Assembly (NCBI GenBank): GCA_016783565.1
Contig: JADHWI010000022.1
Coordinates: 1 to 37,757, forward strand
Length of the DNA: 37,757 nucleotides
Direction: 5' to 3'
Source of the DNA: Kiritimatiellia bacterium
Lineage (GTDB): Bacteria; Verrucomicrobiota; Kiritimatiellia; UBA8416; JADHWI01
Part shown: one piece after another, positions 16,443 through 25,597 of the stretch
Numbering within the stretch: position 1 is the first letter of the stretch
Layout: every line of letters starts with the position of its first letter
Notes under the pieces: model-generated
The model's database searches: none
What the model was told of the DNA's origin: nothing
The model's input: the letters and a program-made list of their open reading frames with translations, nothing else
Translations under genes and position numbers: made by a program

Positions 16443-17186
16443 TTATTGCCTCGCAGGAATGATCTGACGCTTCTTCCCTTCCGACACAATTGAGGCAATG
16501 TGTCGGCACAATCCCCCGATCACATAAACCTGCACAGCTGCCACACCGGCAACAATCACGCCAAAAACCACATTCCCTGCAATCAACGCCAGGAGAACAA
16601 GGAAAGCCATACTGGTTCCTATCTGCCATCCCCTGGGTTTCTCATAACGAACATTGGATACCTCAAGAAACAGAAAGAACGCCGCAAATACCCACATAAA
16701 AACTGACATCACTCCAAAAAGAACCCCCGTACGCTCAAGCCCTAAAGCCGGGGTCTGTGTGGCGAGCACCAACAGAGAGATCCATACCGCCGGAATCGGT
16801 ATCGGCAAGCCTCTGAAAACATGATGTTCACCCTCACCCTCCATTTCACAACCACGTGTAAAACGGAGCACGCCAACAGACACTGTGAAAAAAGCAATAC
16901 CCGTAGCAATTAACGGCTGATTCGTCAGCAGCACCCTGTAGAGAAGCACCCCTGGAGCCACACCAAAACAGACCGTATCCACATACGTGTCCAACCGTGC
17001 TCCGAAATCAGTAACACCTCCCAAGCGACGTGCCAAGGTGCCATCCAACCCGTCCAACGACGCTGCAATAATGATTAATCCCGCGGCAAGCGCGCCATTA
17101 TCATCCACAGCACAAAGAATCGCACGCATACCCACCAGGAGAATCGTGAACGTGAAACAGGTCAATAAACCATGGCGCCAATTCAT
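16443..17186 (-). CDS. pssA: CDP-diacylglycerol-serine O-phosphatidyltransferase
   Basis: The protein is about 247 residues from ATG 17186 (MNWRHGLL), just after the psd stop and preceded by GGAG; the longer frame to 17213 would overlap psd. It carries the CDP-alcohol phosphatidyltransferase signature DGTLAR, then eight residues, G, three residues, D, three residues, D (DFGARLDTYVD). There are about seven to eight hydrophobic segments. It joins serine to CDP-diacylglycerol to make phosphatidylserine in the inner membrane, and the adjoining psd then makes phosphatidylethanolamine. The pair therefore gives a complete PE branch. Confidence 0.93.
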   Translation of the reverse strand: MNWRHGLLTCFTFTILLVGMRAILCAVDDNGALAAGLIIIAASLDGLDGTLARRLGGVTDFGARLDTYVDTVCFGVAPGVLLYRVLLTNQPLIATGIAFFTVSVGVLRFTRGCEMEGEGEHHVFRGLPIPIPAVWISLLVLATQTPALGLERTGVLFGVMSVFMWVFAAFFLFLEVSNVRYEKPRGWQIGTSMAFLVLLALIAGNVVFGVIVAGVAAVQVYVIGGLCRHIASIVSEGKKRQIIPARQ

Positions 17187-17190
17187 CAGG

Positions 17191-17856
17191 TTACTCCTCA
17201 AGCAATCGGGCAATAGGCGTAACTCCCGCCACTACGCGATCCCCCTCTTTTACAAGTACTTCAACATCTTCCGCCGGCAGCAGAACATCCAACCGCGAGC
17301 CAAACTTCATCATTCCAAGCCGCTGTCCCCGTTCAACCGTATCCCCAAAATCCACCCATCCGACAACCCGCCGAACCACGGCACCCACAAGCTGCCGAAC
17401 CACGCAGCGCGTCGCATCTCCTTCAATCAAAAACGTATTACACTGATTTAAATCACTCGCTTCAACCAGATACGCGGCAAGATGCTTGCCTCGACGAAAG
17501 TCCACCGCCGTTACTCGACCTGAAATTGGAGCCCGGTTCACATGCACGTTATGCAGATTTAAAAACACCGTGACACGTTTGACCTCTGTGTTCAAGTACT
17601 CCTGCTCCTGAAACACGTCCACCGTGTCCACAACCCCGTCAGCCCCAGACACAATCAACTGGGGATCTGCAGGCGTAACCCGCGCCGGATCCCTGAAAAA
17701 GAAGCAAAGAGCTATACCGGACACCAAGGAGAATCCCACAGCGGACCACGCACTCCGCCGACACCTGACGCCGAAAATACGCAGCCATGCATAGAGCACA
17801 ACGCCAGCAACAGCAACCAGATCCAAATACGGCAAGACTTCGACTCTTACGGGCAT
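17191..17856 (-). CDS. psd: Phosphatidylserine decarboxylase proenzyme
   Basis: The 221-residue protein is the short form, as in Gram-positive, archaeal and many PVC genomes. Two N-terminal membrane helices are followed by the catalytic region with NLHNVHVNR and the self-cleavage site MKFGSRLDV, where the Ser becomes the pyruvoyl group. It decarboxylates phosphatidylserine to phosphatidylethanolamine. GGAG lies seven bases before the ATG, and the gene overlaps the end of the pseudouridine synthase gene by 10 bases. It is followed directly by pssA, so both steps should be expressed together. Confidence 0.94.
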   Translation of the reverse strand: MPVRVEVLPYLDLVAVAGVVLYAWLRIFGVRCRRSAWSAVGFSLVSGIALCFFFRDPARVTPADPQLIVSGADGVVDTVDVFQEQEYLNTEVKRVTVFLNLHNVHVNRAPISGRVTAVDFRRGKHLAAYLVEASDLNQCNTFLIEGDATRCVVRQLVGAVVRRVVGWVDFGDTVERGQRLGMMKFGSRLDVLLPAEDVEVLVKEGDRVVAGVTPIARLLEE

Positions 17857-18815
17857 TCAACGTCTCCATTTGCCGGCGAATTCTCATGCAAACTCGGTTG
17901 CATGTCAAGCGCATCACGAACCGTGCACATATCCTCAGGAACCGGTGCAACAAAGTGGAGCGACTCACCACTACAGGGATGCGACACCCGCAAACTGTAA
18001 GCGTGCAACATTTGCCGCCCCGCTACCACGGGCAACTTGCGATCCAATTGAGAGCGTCCGTACTGGCAATCCCCCACAACCGGATAGCCAATGTGCGCCA
18101 TATGCACACGAATCTGATGCGTACGTCCGGTACTGATCTGAACGCGTAATAGACTGGCAACCTCACAGGATGCCACCACAGCATAATGCGTTAATGCCTC
18201 ACGCCCTCTGGACGGACGCGCCGACATCTTCTTTCGATCGTGCCGACTTCGCCCGATAAGCGACTCCACTTTTCCCGTCCGGCGGGTCGGCGTTCCATGA
18301 ACCAGGGCATAATAAACCTTCTCTACCTCTCGCATTCTAAACTGCCGTGACAGCCCCTCCATGGCTTGTTCATTCTTGGCGACAACCAGTACTCCACTGG
18401 TATCACGATCCAAGCGATGAACAATTCCAGGACGCAACTCCCCGCCAACTCCGGCAAGATCATTGCAATGATACAGCAATGCATTGACCAGTGTTCCATC
18501 AGGATGACCCGGCGCCGGATGCACCACCAACCCGGCCGGCTTATTCACGGCGATGAGATGACTGTCCTCGTAGAGAACATTCAGCGGGATCGCCTCCGGT
18601 TCCAGCGTAACGGCCACCGGTGCAGGAATCTCTACACACACCACCATGCCATCGGTAACGCGGGTTCCCGGACTCAACGGCACCGCCTCAGAGACAATTG
18701 CACCCGAATGAATCAGAGCCTGAATGCGTGATCTGGACACATCGGGAAGCTGCCGCGTCAGCCAGCGGTCTACCCGCTCGCCGCGATCCGAAAGCTCTGC
18801 GGTGAATTCCTGCAT
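17847..18815 (-). CDS. rluD: RluA/RluD-family pseudouridine synthase
   Basis: The 322-residue protein has an N-terminal S4 RNA-binding domain (RVDRWLTRQLPDVSRSRIQALI) and a catalytic domain with VHRLDRDTSGVLVVAKN, where the Asp of HRLDRDTSG attacks the target uridine. LLRVQISTGRTHQIRVHMAH is the second conserved segment. Size and the S4 domain favour RluD, which modifies helix 69 of 23S rRNA, but RluC-like specificity is possible. It starts 13 bases after the lgt stop and overlaps psd by 10 bases. Confidence 0.9.
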   Translation of the reverse strand: MQEFTAELSDRGERVDRWLTRQLPDVSRSRIQALIHSGAIVSEAVPLSPGTRVTDGMVVCVEIPAPVAVTLEPEAIPLNVLYEDSHLIAVNKPAGLVVHPAPGHPDGTLVNALLYHCNDLAGVGGELRPGIVHRLDRDTSGVLVVAKNEQAMEGLSRQFRMREVEKVYYALVHGTPTRRTGKVESLIGRSRHDRKKMSARPSRGREALTHYAVVASCEVASLLRVQISTGRTHQIRVHMAHIGYPVVGDCQYGRSQLDRKLPVVAGRQMLHAYSLRVSHPCSGESLHFVAPVPEDMCTVRDALDMQPSLHENSPANGDVECP

Positions 18816-18828
18816 ACCCGTACCGCTC

Positions 18829-19641
18829 TCACTTCCTTCTGCAAAGCAACGCCGACGGTCGTCGGGATTGCTGCCACAGTGCCAGACCCAGAATCACAAG
18901 GAATAGGCTCACCCATTGCGAAATCGACACGCCGAGCCACACGGCTCGGTCATCCCCACGAAAACTCTCAAGCACAAAGCGCCCCACCGGATACAACAAC
19001 AAGTAGAATGCCGTGGTACTGCCACTTCGACGTCGACGTCGATAATGCACCCACAGGGCCGCATAAACCAACAAGTTAAAGGCCACTTCATAGAGCTGTA
19101 CCGGATGCACCGGCAAACTGACCGGCTTAAAACGCAACAGAGAATCCTGCGCGACCTGGGCGTACCACACACTGCTTTGCGCCGGGTACCGAACCCCCCA
19201 CGGCATGTCCGTCATACGCCCGAAACAACACCCGTTCAACAAACACCCCACCCGACCAAATGCATGCGCCAAAGGAACTGCCGTAATTACAAAATCAAGC
19301 AAATCAAGCACCCGGATGTGATGTTTGCGCGCAAACGCATAGATCGCCACGCCAGACAGCAGAAAACCACCATAATAGATCAGCCCACCCTTATGAATAA
19401 AAAGTACAGAGATGGGGTTCTCAACATACGACGGAAACTCATGAAGCACATATGCAATCCGTGCCCCCAGAATGCCGGATACCATCACCCAGAAGAGCAA
19501 ATCTGAGCAGAAATTCAGATCGCGCCCCTCCCGACGCCCCAACCATACCCAGTTCAGAAGTCCTGCGGCGAACCCCATCGCCATCAACACTCCATACCAA
19601 TGCACTTGAAGACCACATAGATTAAAACATATCGGACACAT
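18829..19641 (-). CDS. lgt: Prolipoprotein diacylglyceryl transferase
   Basis: The protein is about 270 residues from ATG 19641 (MCPICFNLCGLQVHWYG); ATG 19668 is possible but adds nine atypical residues. About seven membrane segments are visible. HWYG near the start, GARIAYVL, GLIYYGGF and the Lgt signature region HAFGRVGCLLNGCCFG are present, with HPVQLYE and GRFVLESFRGD in the C-terminal half. It transfers diacylglyceryl from phosphatidylglycerol to the lipobox Cys of prolipoproteins. A run of six Arg (HYRRRRRRSG) forms a cytoplasmic loop. It is the first gene of the operon with rluD, psd, pssA and the glycosylase. Confidence 0.94.
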   Translation of the reverse strand: MCPICFNLCGLQVHWYGVLMAMGFAAGLLNWVWLGRREGRDLNFCSDLLFWVMVSGILGARIAYVLHEFPSYVENPISVLFIHKGGLIYYGGFLLSGVAIYAFARKHHIRVLDLLDFVITAVPLAHAFGRVGCLLNGCCFGRMTDMPWGVRYPAQSSVWYAQVAQDSLLRFKPVSLPVHPVQLYEVAFNLLVYAALWVHYRRRRRSGSTTAFYLLLYPVGRFVLESFRGDDRAVWLGVSISQWVSLFLVILGLALWQQSRRPSALLCRRK

Positions 19642-19707
19642 GCTTACGTCGCTTCTCCCAACCCTCATTCTGTCAACACATAACCGAGTCTCTCACAATA
19701 TAGTTTG

Positions 19708-19725
19708 AGGAAAAACCTATTTCCT
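19708..19725. promoter_or_regulatory. Inverted repeat in the lgt-kinase divergent gap
   Basis: AGGAAA and TTTCCT form 6-base arms around AACCTA in the 152-base gap between the divergent lgt and kinase genes. The gap is AT-rich and must hold both promoters, but I could not assign -35/-10 pairs with confidence. Confidence 0.25.
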
Positions 19726-19793
19726 ATCGACATGGGTCCGTGCTGCAATTATTGTTATTATGAACTGGTGCGCATGCCGTTCCAAGGAGAAAG

Positions 19794-22640
19794 ATGGGAT
19801 CACAAGTCTTAAAAACTGGAATTGTAACAGAGCGATTCGATCAGCTGTTGTGTGCACAATGCGACAGCCCAATGGATATCAGTGAGATCGAACCCTTTGC
19901 ACGCATTGAATGCCCCAATTGTGGACACCCCGCGACCATACCCGCTAAACTGGGGCATTTCATACTGCTGGACCTGATCGGCACAGGCGGCATGGGTGGC
20001 GTGTATATTGCCGAGGATGCCTCTCTCGATCGACTGGTGGCGATCAAAGTCATGCTCGAATCGCTTGGGCGAAATGCAGAATCAATCGCTACCTTCACCC
20101 GTGAAGCCCAGGCAGCCGCGCGACTCAATCACCCGAACATAGCCCAGATCTATTCCATTGGCCAGGAAAGCGGACAACCCTACATCGTCATGGAACTGGT
20201 GGCCGGACAGGGTCTGGACCGCATCATCGACTCCGGGGAACGTCCCTCACAAGGCCAGATTATACGCGTGGCGATGGAAGTGGCGCAAGCCTTGCAGGCC
20301 GCTGATGAGACAGATCTCATCCATGGCGACATCAAGCCGGAGAACATCCTGCTCGACGAAAAAGGCCATGCCAAACTCGTTGACTTCGGACTCGCATCGT
20401 TAGCCGGACAGGGCAACACGGAGGGAATCTGGGGAACGCCCTATTACATCGCACCTGAAAAAGTGAGGGGCCATAAGGGCGACCATCGCTCTGATATTTA
20501 CAGTCTCGGAGCCACGCTGTACCACGTATTAAGCGGCACGCCTCCTTTCGATGGTGAAACACCGGTAGAAGTCGTAAAAGCACGGCTCGACAAAGACCCG
20601 ATTCCTCTCAGCGACCTACGCGAAGACATAAAGCCAGAGGTAGAACGACTGGTAATGCGCATGCTTAAGTCGAATCCCTCGGTGCGGTACCCCACCTATG
20701 CCTCTCTCATCGGTGATGTGCGTCGCACATTGGATGCCATCCCCCGTAGTGAAAGAAACAGCCGCCGCAACAAACGAGTCGGCGGACCCACCCTCGTGGT
20801 CACTAAACGCTCCCCACGCGTCACTCAAAACATAGACCTTCCTCCAGGAGAAAAGGCACTCCCAGGCAAACGCCCCAAACTGGTACTCAAAACAAAGCGG
20901 ACAAAACTAACCACAACCGCTTCGAAACGTACGATGACGACCCGGTCAAAACGCTCAATCACCACTGCCGCCAGAGATACAACCAAACACGCTGAAATTA
21001 AACCGAAAAAAACCGCGGTTGATCCGGAAGTAAAAGCACGCCGCGCCAGAAAACGCCGCGTCATCTTCTGGTCCATTCTCCTTGCTGCAGCCGTGGGTGG
21101 CGGCGCATTCTTCCTTTACTATCAACAACAACAGAAGCTAGCCGCCCGTCGTGAGGCATACGAACTGGCACAGTATCGCGAAGCAGCATCAAATACTTTT
21201 GCAGAAATCAGCCTACTGACCACAAACCTCAACGAGCAGGTGATCGCAGCAACCGAAATCGTACAAAGCGCAACCAACGCCATTGTCACCATTCGCGAAG
21301 CACCGCTGACGGATGCACTGCTTGAACGTCTCAAACCGCAAGGCGATGAACTGGTCAACGTTGCACTGGATAATGGCCAGGAAGAGGATTCGGAAGCCGC
21401 AACCGACACAAACGATGTCAGCGAAGCTGCGGCAGACACCAATGCCCCACCCGAGGACGCGGAGATTGAAGAAGATAATGGTGATGACGAAAAAGAAGAC
21501 CTACCGGAAGAGATCGCAGAAGCACCAGTAGATAATGACAACACCGTTAATCAATTAGTCTCGCCCCAGACCGGGGGGCTTGATGGACGTGAGGCTCCTG
21601 CAACCGGAGCAGAAACAGTGCCCCACGACACCGCAGAAGTCGAAGAAGACCGCGCCCAGGCTGAACAGGATAAACCCGCCGCGCCTCCCCCCCCACTGCT
21701 GACAGCCGAGGAAGAAGACTTTTTTGCCGCCGCACGCATTGCCATTGCCGTTGAAGCAAGACTAAAGGCATCGATAGATGAAGCTCAGAAAGCCGAAGAG
21801 GCCGCCCTCAGCAATCTGGAGAATGCACAAAATGCGGCTACATCTCTGACTGCAAAAGATAACGCCAACGCCATTCAGGAAGCCGTTGACAGCATAACAA
21901 AACACATTGAGAATGCGGACTTACTTCTGACGACATCCCGTGATGCTGTAAAACCACTCCTGAAGACGCTGACTGGCGTTTTAGAGGAACGAGAGGCGGC
22001 TCGACTTGCAGCCGAAGAAGCCGCTCGATTGCAAGCCGAAGCCGAAGAAGCCCAGCGCAAGGAGGCGGAAAGGCAAGCATTGATAGCCGCCGAAATCGAC
22101 CAGGCCGAGCAAGCCCTGTCCGCCGCAAGAATCTTGCTCCCTCAATATCGGTTTGATCAGGCTGTCAAAGACCTGGACAGAAGCTTGAAGGCCTGCCAGA
22201 CCGAAGAAGGTAAAGCCGTGTTTGCTCTGTACAGGGACAGATACAGACGCCTCGCCGATCTAAAAGCATTCACAATTGAGTGCCTGAACACCCTGCCACA
22301 ACCCTGGATATGGGGTCGCGGAAACAATGCTAAAGACATCATCAAGGCAGATCAAAATGAAATCACCCTCAAGGGGGGCAAGAAAGTAATCTGGGAGGGA
22401 GTCCCGATTGCCCAAATGCTCAAATTTGTCAACACCTACGCGCGACATGAAGACGTGCGCCTCCGCGATCAGTGCAACACCTTGCTTAACACAGCTATCT
22501 ACTGTAGGGAGCATGGTGGCGAAACGGCCGTAACGGCCTCGCGCTCGTATGCCCATCGTGCCCTCGCGGTATGCGCAGATTTGCGCGAAGAATCAGAGCG
22601 ACTCCTTACGTATCCGGAAGCCGTCGATACATTCGAATAA
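19794..22640 (+). CDS. Transmembrane Ser/Thr protein kinase with zinc ribbon and novel C-terminal domain
   Basis: The 948-residue protein starts with a CxxC/CxxC zinc ribbon (C20, C23, C40, C43). The kinase domain (about 54-325) has the glycine loop GTGGMGGVY, K85 in VAIKVM, HGDIKPEN in the catalytic loop (Asp near 179, with Gly replacing Arg, so a non-RD kinase), VDFGLA and GTPYYIAPE. A basic linker rich in Arg, Lys and Thr leads to one membrane helix (about 421-443). The extracytoplasmic part has acidic and coiled-coil stretches and a C-terminal domain (about 781-940) shared with the next gene's product. AAGGAG precedes the ATG. The ligand and targets are unknown. Confidence 0.92.
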   Translation: MGSQVLKTGIVTERFDQLLCAQCDSPMDISEIEPFARIECPNCGHPATIPAKLGHFILLDLIGTGGMGGVYIAEDASLDRLVAIKVMLESLGRNAESIATFTREAQAAARLNHPNIAQIYSIGQESGQPYIVMELVAGQGLDRIIDSGERPSQGQIIRVAMEVAQALQAADETDLIHGDIKPENILLDEKGHAKLVDFGLASLAGQGNTEGIWGTPYYIAPEKVRGHKGDHRSDIYSLGATLYHVLSGTPPFDGETPVEVVKARLDKDPIPLSDLREDIKPEVERLVMRMLKSNPSVRYPTYASLIGDVRRTLDAIPRSERNSRRNKRVGGPTLVVTKRSPRVTQNIDLPPGEKALPGKRPKLVLKTKRTKLTTTASKRTMTTRSKRSITTAARDTTKHAEIKPKKTAVDPEVKARRARKRRVIFWSILLAAAVGGGAFFLYYQQQQKLAARREAYELAQYREAASNTFAEISLLTTNLNEQVIAATEIVQSATNAIVTIREAPLTDALLERLKPQGDELVNVALDNGQEEDSEAATDTNDVSEAAADTNAPPEDAEIEEDNGDDEKEDLPEEIAEAPVDNDNTVNQLVSPQTGGLDGREAPATGAETVPHDTAEVEEDRAQAEQDKPAAPPPPLLTAEEEDFFAAARIAIAVEARLKASIDEAQKAEEAALSNLENAQNAATSLTAKDNANAIQEAVDSITKHIENADLLLTTSRDAVKPLLKTLTGVLEEREAARLAAEEAARLQAEAEEAQRKEAERQALIAAEIDQAEQALSAARILLPQYRFDQAVKDLDRSLKACQTEEGKAVFALYRDRYRRLADLKAFTIECLNTLPQPWIWGRGNNAKDIIKADQNEITLKGGKKVIWEGVPIAQMLKFVNTYARHEDVRLRDQCNTLLNTAIYCREHGGETAVTASRSYAHRALAVCADLREESERLLTYPEAVDTFE

Positions 22641-22685
22641 AAAAATACAATACGGTAGGTCAGCAATCTTTCTCATGGAGGAATC

Positions 22686-24404
22686 ATGGCAGGAAAAAAG
22701 CAACTAAAACTGAAAAAATCGATTCATAACACCCCGCCAGCTCATGAGCCAAAGCATTTCTCAGAAAAGGAAGGCGGTAAAATCGTCGTACACTCCAAAC
22801 GAAAATCGCAGAAGGCTGCACCGCATACTGACGAGGGCCAGCACGATCAACTGACTCAAAAACAAAAAAAACTCACAAAAACCCGCAAGAAAACCAGCCC
22901 CGCAACGATTGCGGTCGGTGTATTTCTGATCCTGCTGGCCCTTTTCGGTACGGCTTTAATGATCCACCATTACCGCGTCAAAAAGCTTGAAGCACTCACA
23001 GAAGCCTATCACCTCAAGCAGGCACAATCTGCTGCACAAGAAATTCTTCCTCAGTTTGCCGACCCCATCAAAGACCTTTCCAAGAGCGCAGCACGGGCAG
23101 ATGTCGTTTTGAGCAACGCATCGGAGACCGTTCTTTTTGTCACGGGAAAGCCTCTAAACCAGTACATTTCTTCTACAGCCCGACGGATGGAATTTCTAAA
23201 GGAACAGCAGGCCGCTGCTGCAGAAGCAGACAAAGTGAAGCCATCTGAGCAAGAAACACCGGAACCAGAGCCGGAACCGGAACCAAAGCCGGAACCGGAA
23301 CGACAAGAACCGCCCCGAGTGCATGGACGCGATGCACCCGTCGGCATAGACTTTCACCATACTGCCCCGCGCCGAAAAAGCACCCCGCGCGCACAGACTC
23401 GACCTGCACCGAAAATACCAAAAGTGTCCTCCAGTGACGGTCGCGATGCTCCGGCCGGAATCGATTTCCACCATGGTGCCCCGGTTTCGAGCTCAGGATC
23501 TTCAGTCCAACAGCCAGGCAACATAAAACTTAAATTCAACAATGACCCTGAAGTGGTCGCGCTTGCCCGAAAAGCAAAGACGGCACGAGATAAACTCCAC
23601 CAAAACTACCATAAAGCAACAACGTTACAAACCCAGACAGCCGACCTGGAATATGAAACCCTGCGCGCCAAGACATCACGTTCAGCCATAAAAAAGCGAG
23701 ATGCGATGCAGGGGCTACTCGAAGACGTACAGCATCTCGTCAAAATCAGTGAACAGGAACTGGCAGCGTTAATCAGACTCGGCGATGACATCACACGAGA
23801 AGGAAATGCAGAAAAAAAACGTCGTGATGATGCAGCTGAAGCAGAACGACTGCGGCGCGAAGCAAAGGCCTATCAAGCACTCATCGTGCGCGAGCGCAAG
23901 GCAGTCAGGCAAGTCTACGCATCCATTAAACCCATGATTCCAGAATATGATTTCGACGGCGCAGTGGAACGCCTCACACATGTCCACAAACAACTCAAGA
24001 CAAAGGAAGCCAAAGCCGATCTAGCCCCCTACCTGGAACGCATGGTGCTTCTGGCAAAATCAAAACAGGACATGATCGACAATCTGAACAAGGCCCGCTA
24101 TCGCTGGGGATGGGGTTCCGGCACAACCGCCGTGGACATCATCGGCGCAGACAAGCAGACCCTGTGGTTGCCGACCAAAAAAATTCCATGGAAGGAAGTC
24201 CCGTTCCCTCAATTCACAAAAATACTCAAGTACTATGTGGATATGACGGAAGAACGCTTGAGCACGCGCGCCGACCGCGCGCTCGCAATGGCCATTCTAT
24301 ACAACGAGAGCGATATGCCGGAACCATCCAAGGCCTCAAAAGCTCTGGCCATCCAACTGTTGAGTGCGATTCGAGATAAAGCGGAACGACTCCTGAAGGA
24401 CTAA
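22686..24404 (+). CDS. Kinase-less membrane partner sharing the kinase C-terminal domain
   Basis: The 572-residue protein has a basic cytoplasmic N-terminus (about 1-70, very Lys-rich), one membrane helix (about 73-94), a coiled-coil part, a Glu-Pro-rich stretch (about 190-208), two copies of GRDAPxGIDFHHxAP (214-228 and 252-266), a long helical region and a C-terminal domain (about 416-570). That domain aligns with the end of the upstream kinase: PxYxFDxAV, WxWGxG, AxDIIxAD, WxxVPxxQ and a final ERLL. I do not recognise a described family. It lies 45 bases after the kinase, with GGAGG before the ATG, so it is co-transcribed and probably works in the same membrane complex. Confidence 0.8.
   Translation: MAGKKQLKLKKSIHNTPPAHEPKHFSEKEGGKIVVHSKRKSQKAAPHTDEGQHDQLTQKQKKLTKTRKKTSPATIAVGVFLILLALFGTALMIHHYRVKKLEALTEAYHLKQAQSAAQEILPQFADPIKDLSKSAARADVVLSNASETVLFVTGKPLNQYISSTARRMEFLKEQQAAAAEADKVKPSEQETPEPEPEPEPKPEPERQEPPRVHGRDAPVGIDFHHTAPRRKSTPRAQTRPAPKIPKVSSSDGRDAPAGIDFHHGAPVSSSGSSVQQPGNIKLKFNNDPEVVALARKAKTARDKLHQNYHKATTLQTQTADLEYETLRAKTSRSAIKKRDAMQGLLEDVQHLVKISEQELAALIRLGDDITREGNAEKKRRDDAAEAERLRREAKAYQALIVRERKAVRQVYASIKPMIPEYDFDGAVERLTHVHKQLKTKEAKADLAPYLERMVLLAKSKQDMIDNLNKARYRWGWGSGTTAVDIIGADKQTLWLPTKKIPWKEVPFPQFTKILKYYVDMTEERLSTRADRALAMAILYNESDMPEPSKASKALAIQLLSAIRDKAERLLKD
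23325..23483 (+). repeat. Two copies of a 15-codon repeat, GRDAPxGIDFHHxAP
   Basis: Codons at 23325-23369 and 23439-23483 encode 15-residue units that agree at 13 positions, separated by 23 residues. DNA identity is lower than protein identity at third positions, so the protein motif appears to be maintained. A related DGREAP occurs near residue 597 of the upstream kinase. Confidence 0.75.
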
Positions 24405-24407
24405 CAC

Positions 24408-25544
24408 ATGCCCCTTCCTGAAGCTCAGGACTCAACAGTGACTACCAAACCCGAAAAAACGCCCCTGCACAAAACCCACTGCGACGCCGGTGCACGCATG
24501 ATGCCTTTCGGCGGCTTCGACATGCCGTTACAGTATTCCGGTATCGTCGCCGAGCATCGAGCAACCCGCTCAGAGGCGACGCTTTTCGACACATGCCACA
24601 TGGGAGAAATTCGTGTCCGCGGACCGCAAGCGGTCCGAGATCTGGATCGCCTCCTGAGTGCCAGCATGGCCACCATGCTGGTGGGGCAATGCCGCTATGC
24701 CCTCATGTGTACTGAAGACGGCGGAGTCATCGATGATCTCATTGTTTACCGCATGGATCAAAACGAGTTTTTTCTCGTCGTCAATGCCGGGACGCGTAAC
24801 AGCGATTTCGACTGGATTCAGAGCCAACTATCCTCCGACACACACGCCGTTAACGAGTCTGCCGACACAGCCAAAATTGATTTACAAGGTCCCCACGCAC
24901 CGCAAATACTACAAAACCTGACATCAACAAACCTGGCCTCCCTTCGATATTTTCGATGGACTCAGATCGCCTATGCCGGTCGCACGATTCTCGTGAGCAG
25001 AACCGGATATACCGGAGAAATCGGCTTCGAATTCTATTCCGACGCCAACACCGCCATACAGTTCTGGAATGACTGTGCCGAGCTCGGTGCGGTTCCCGCA
25101 GGACTGGGCGCTCGCGATACCTTGCGCCTGGAAATGGGACTCCCGCTTTATGGGCATGAGCTTAGCATGAACCGCAATGCAGGACAAAGCGGATTGGAGT
25201 TTGCCATTGCACGCGACAAGGCTTTTGTCGGCAGCGATTCCGTTCAAGATACCGTTTCTCGCAACCAGACATTGTGCGGCATTGTTCTCAGCGGCCGACG
25301 GGCAGCCCGCGCCGGCGACCGTGTGCAAGCAACCGATGGCCGTGACATAGGCATTGTCACAAGCGGTAGCTTTGGACCCTCCGTGGGATGTGCGATTGCC
25401 CTGGCATATGTCGAAACCGCAACAGCAACCCCAGAGTCACCAGTCATTCTCGCCGGAGCAGGGCGCCTCCAGGGCACCCTCACCCCCACACCTTTTTACA
25501 AAAACGGAACCGCACGCAAACCCATTGGAGATTTTCTGAAATGA
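24408..25544 (+). CDS. gcvT: Aminomethyltransferase (glycine cleavage T protein)
   Basis: The 378-residue protein transfers the methylene group of aminomethyl-lipoyl-H to tetrahydrofolate and releases ammonia. Typical features are MMPFGGFDMPLQYSGI, the segment around TLFDTCHMGE, DDLIVYRM, SRTGYTGEIGFEFY and GLGARDTLRLEMGLPLYGHEL. About 20 residues precede the usual start of the family, but AAGGA seven bases before ATG 24408 supports this start. It begins four bases after the membrane-partner stop, so there is no room for a glycine riboswitch and the gene may depend on the upstream promoter. Confidence 0.95.
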   Translation: MPLPEAQDSTVTTKPEKTPLHKTHCDAGARMMPFGGFDMPLQYSGIVAEHRATRSEATLFDTCHMGEIRVRGPQAVRDLDRLLSASMATMLVGQCRYALMCTEDGGVIDDLIVYRMDQNEFFLVVNAGTRNSDFDWIQSQLSSDTHAVNESADTAKIDLQGPHAPQILQNLTSTNLASLRYFRWTQIAYAGRTILVSRTGYTGEIGFEFYSDANTAIQFWNDCAELGAVPAGLGARDTLRLEMGLPLYGHELSMNRNAGQSGLEFAIARDKAFVGSDSVQDTVSRNQTLCGIVLSGRRAARAGDRVQATDGRDIGIVTSGSFGPSVGCAIALAYVETATATPESPVILAGAGRLQGTLTPTPFYKNGTARKPIGDFLK

Positions 25545-25597
25545 GTTTCTGCTTACCCCTCTTTATCTATATTCAGACTCACGAGGTGCTTTTATGA
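25541..25597 (+). CDS. Possible 18-codon coupling frame between gcvT and gcvPA
   Basis: ATG 25541 overlaps the gcvT stop as ATGA and the frame ends in TGA 25595-25597, overlapping the gcvPA start as ATGA. It would encode 18 residues starting MSFCLP, close to the gcvPA start MSFLPH. It may only be a spacer; there is no evidence that it is translated. Confidence 0.2.
   Translation: MSFCLPLFIYIQTHEVLL

Noticed and set aside
18909-19506. Forward and reverse frames opposite or inside lgt
   Set aside because: They lie over the conserved Lgt motifs and have no family features.
19740-19765. Sigma54-type -24/-12 promoter upstream of the kinase
   Set aside because: GG and GC dinucleotides do not have the required spacing here; no other intergenic gap gave a match.
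23260-23310. GGAACC-type tandem repeats as a mobile or CRISPR-like repeat
   Set aside because: They encode a Glu-Pro-rich protein linker within one gene; no spacers and no second locus.
24380-24410. Possible glycine riboswitch ahead of gcvT
   Set aside because: gcvT begins four bases after the upstream stop, so there is no leader that could fold into an aptamer.
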